This document shows, piece after piece, positions 21,662-22,285 of a stretch of 22,285 bases of DNA (positions are counted from its first letter, which is position 1; each line of letters begins with the position of its first letter). Position numbers and translations under genes: made by a program. Below the pieces are notes generated by a model. That model searched no databases. It was given only the letters and a program-made list of their open reading frames with translations, and was not told the DNA's origin. This DNA is from Aquirhabdus sp. (lineage in GTDB: Bacteria > Pseudomonadota > Gammaproteobacteria > Pseudomonadales > Moraxellaceae): positions 1 to 22,285 of the forward strand of contig JASLEL010000247.1 in assembly GCA_030151145.1 (NCBI GenBank), in the 5' to 3' direction.

Positions 21662-22285
21662 ATGACTGTCGAAAAACCATCAGATCAATCCACATCTACA
21701 CCATGTGCTTGTGTGCCTTGCGTACCCTGTTGGCCAGTACAGCCTCCAATCGTTCCCCCTCAAGTACCTGCAGAGCTGCCGGTTCGAGATTTGATCCCGG
21801 GTAGTTCAATCCTCGGCAAAGGGTTCAATATTTTTGGACGCTACAATGCCTCTTCAGCCCGAAAAATGCTTTTCGATACCACTAAACGCACCGATAACTT
21901 ATGGCAAGACCCGCTCGGGCGATCAACCTATGTCATCCCGGAAAATGTCGATGAGCCACTTCCCATCGGTATGCACGATGGCAGCTCGCATATATTCAGC
22001 AGTCGCAGTGATGTTTCCGAGTTTTTTGCGGCTGAGGCGGGTTTGTCGTTAGGTTATAAGGTTTTTTCTGGTGAATTCAAAGCTGCTTTTTCAAGCATCG
22101 TGACATCCGTGCAAGACTACAACATGGCGCTGTATACGGTGAAGAGCCGCTCTTATAAATTGCGACTAAAGCATGATTCTGAGGCTAAACTCGAAGAAAG
22201 TTTTAAGGAGGCTGCAAGCAAGCTGCCACAAACAGAATTCAATCCGACAGACCATGCCAATGCCTCCGCATTTTACGAATTCTTC
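21662..22285 (+). CDS. MACPF/perforin-like protein, N-terminal part only
   Basis: ATG 21662 opens 208 codons that run off the right edge. Residues 13-40 are a Cys/Pro-rich leader with C15, C17, C20 and C23 in CACVPCVPCWP, followed by PPIVPPQVP. Residue 48 onward reads GSSILGKGFNIFGRYN, then FDTTKRTDNLWQDPLGRSTYVIPENV at about 71-96. SSHIFSSRSDVSEFFAAEAGLSLGYKVFSGEFKAAFSS (about 108-145) and YNMALYTVKSRSYKLRL (153-169) follow. This order of a gly-rich start, a pre-strand segment and paired strands is what I know from bacterial MACPF-domain proteins, pore-forming relatives of perforin. The diagnostic MACPF signature should lie beyond the edge, so the call is a fold inference. No Sec signal or lipobox is visible. 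It is preceded by an orphan LuxR-type gene, 380 bp upstream. Confidence 0.65.
   Translation, partial: MTVEKPSDQSTSTPCACVPCVPCWPVQPPIVPPQVPAELPVRDLIPGSSILGKGFNIFGRYNASSARKMLFDTTKRTDNLWQDPLGRSTYVIPENVDEPLPIGMHDGSSHIFSSRSDVSEFFAAEAGLSLGYKVFSGEFKAAFSSIVTSVQDYNMALYTVKSRSYKLRLKHDSEAKLEESFKEAASKLPQTEFNPTDHANASAFYEFF

Noticed and set aside
1..22285. CRISPR array, tRNA/rRNA, integrase, transposase or attachment site
   Set aside because: No evenly spaced direct repeats, no cloverleaf-like or rRNA-like sequence, and no transposase or recombinase motif was seen on either strand.

Overview
The window looks like accessory or environmental-adaptation DNA of a Gram-negative bacterium. The evidence is an RND tripartite efflux operon with an outer-membrane lipoprotein, an exported alpha/beta hydrolase, a Tat-signal hydrolase, many LysR/MarR/LuxR regulators and good Shine-Dalgarno sites. 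A gammaproteobacterium (Pseudomonadales/Moraxellaceae-like) is my best guess, but no rRNA or other phylogenetic marker is present, so this is low confidence. I see no tRNA, rRNA, CRISPR array, insertion sequence or integrase. Genes are mostly intact; only the first and last are cut by the window edges.

Layout. (1) 1-1147, minus: an amidohydrolase of the cytosine-deaminase superfamily, cut at its C-terminus. Several residues that are catalytic in CodA are replaced. About 600 bp without a convincing gene follow. (2) 1750-4203, minus: SnoaL-like protein, SDR oxidoreductase and a LysR regulator. (3) 4357-11168, plus: a four-gene operon of lipase-like protein, RND adaptor, RND pump (MexF/CeoB type) and outer-membrane factor. 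With the divergent LysR gene this reproduces the ceoR-llpE-ceoA-ceoB-opcM layout known from Burkholderia. The lipase-like protein lacks the nucleophile serine. (4) 11357-12611, plus: a D-2-hydroxyacid dehydrogenase and a DUF1330 protein, closed by a 17-bp perfect hairpin shared with the convergent genes. (5) 12790-15538: an exported Asp-nucleophile alpha/beta hydrolase and an SDR (minus), with a divergent LysR gene.

(6) 15658-17916: an unrecognised 237-aa protein and a retinol-dehydrogenase-like SDR (minus), divergent from a MarR gene. Between them lie two copies of TARTGG-N8-CCACTA that overlap predicted promoters on both strands. (7) 17953-19080, minus: an FAD aromatic-type monooxygenase whose promoter is covered by a 31-bp dyad. 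(8) 19253-20245, minus: a chloroperoxidase/perhydrolase-type serine hydrolase carrying a twin-arginine signal. (9) 20544-21281, plus: an orphan LuxR-type regulator that keeps most acyl-homoserine-lactone pocket residues. (10) 21662 to the right edge: the N-terminal 208 residues of what looks like a MACPF/perforin-like protein with a Cys-Pro-rich leader.

How the parts fit: most of the window is regulator plus enzyme modules (LysR, MarR and LuxR next to SDRs, hydrolases and oxygenases) around a multidrug/aromatic efflux pump. That fits sensing, chemically modifying and exporting small, probably aromatic or electrophilic, compounds. The right end is a different kind of locus: a quorum-type regulator next to a possible pore-forming effector. 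That end deserves the most attention, and the window cuts it.
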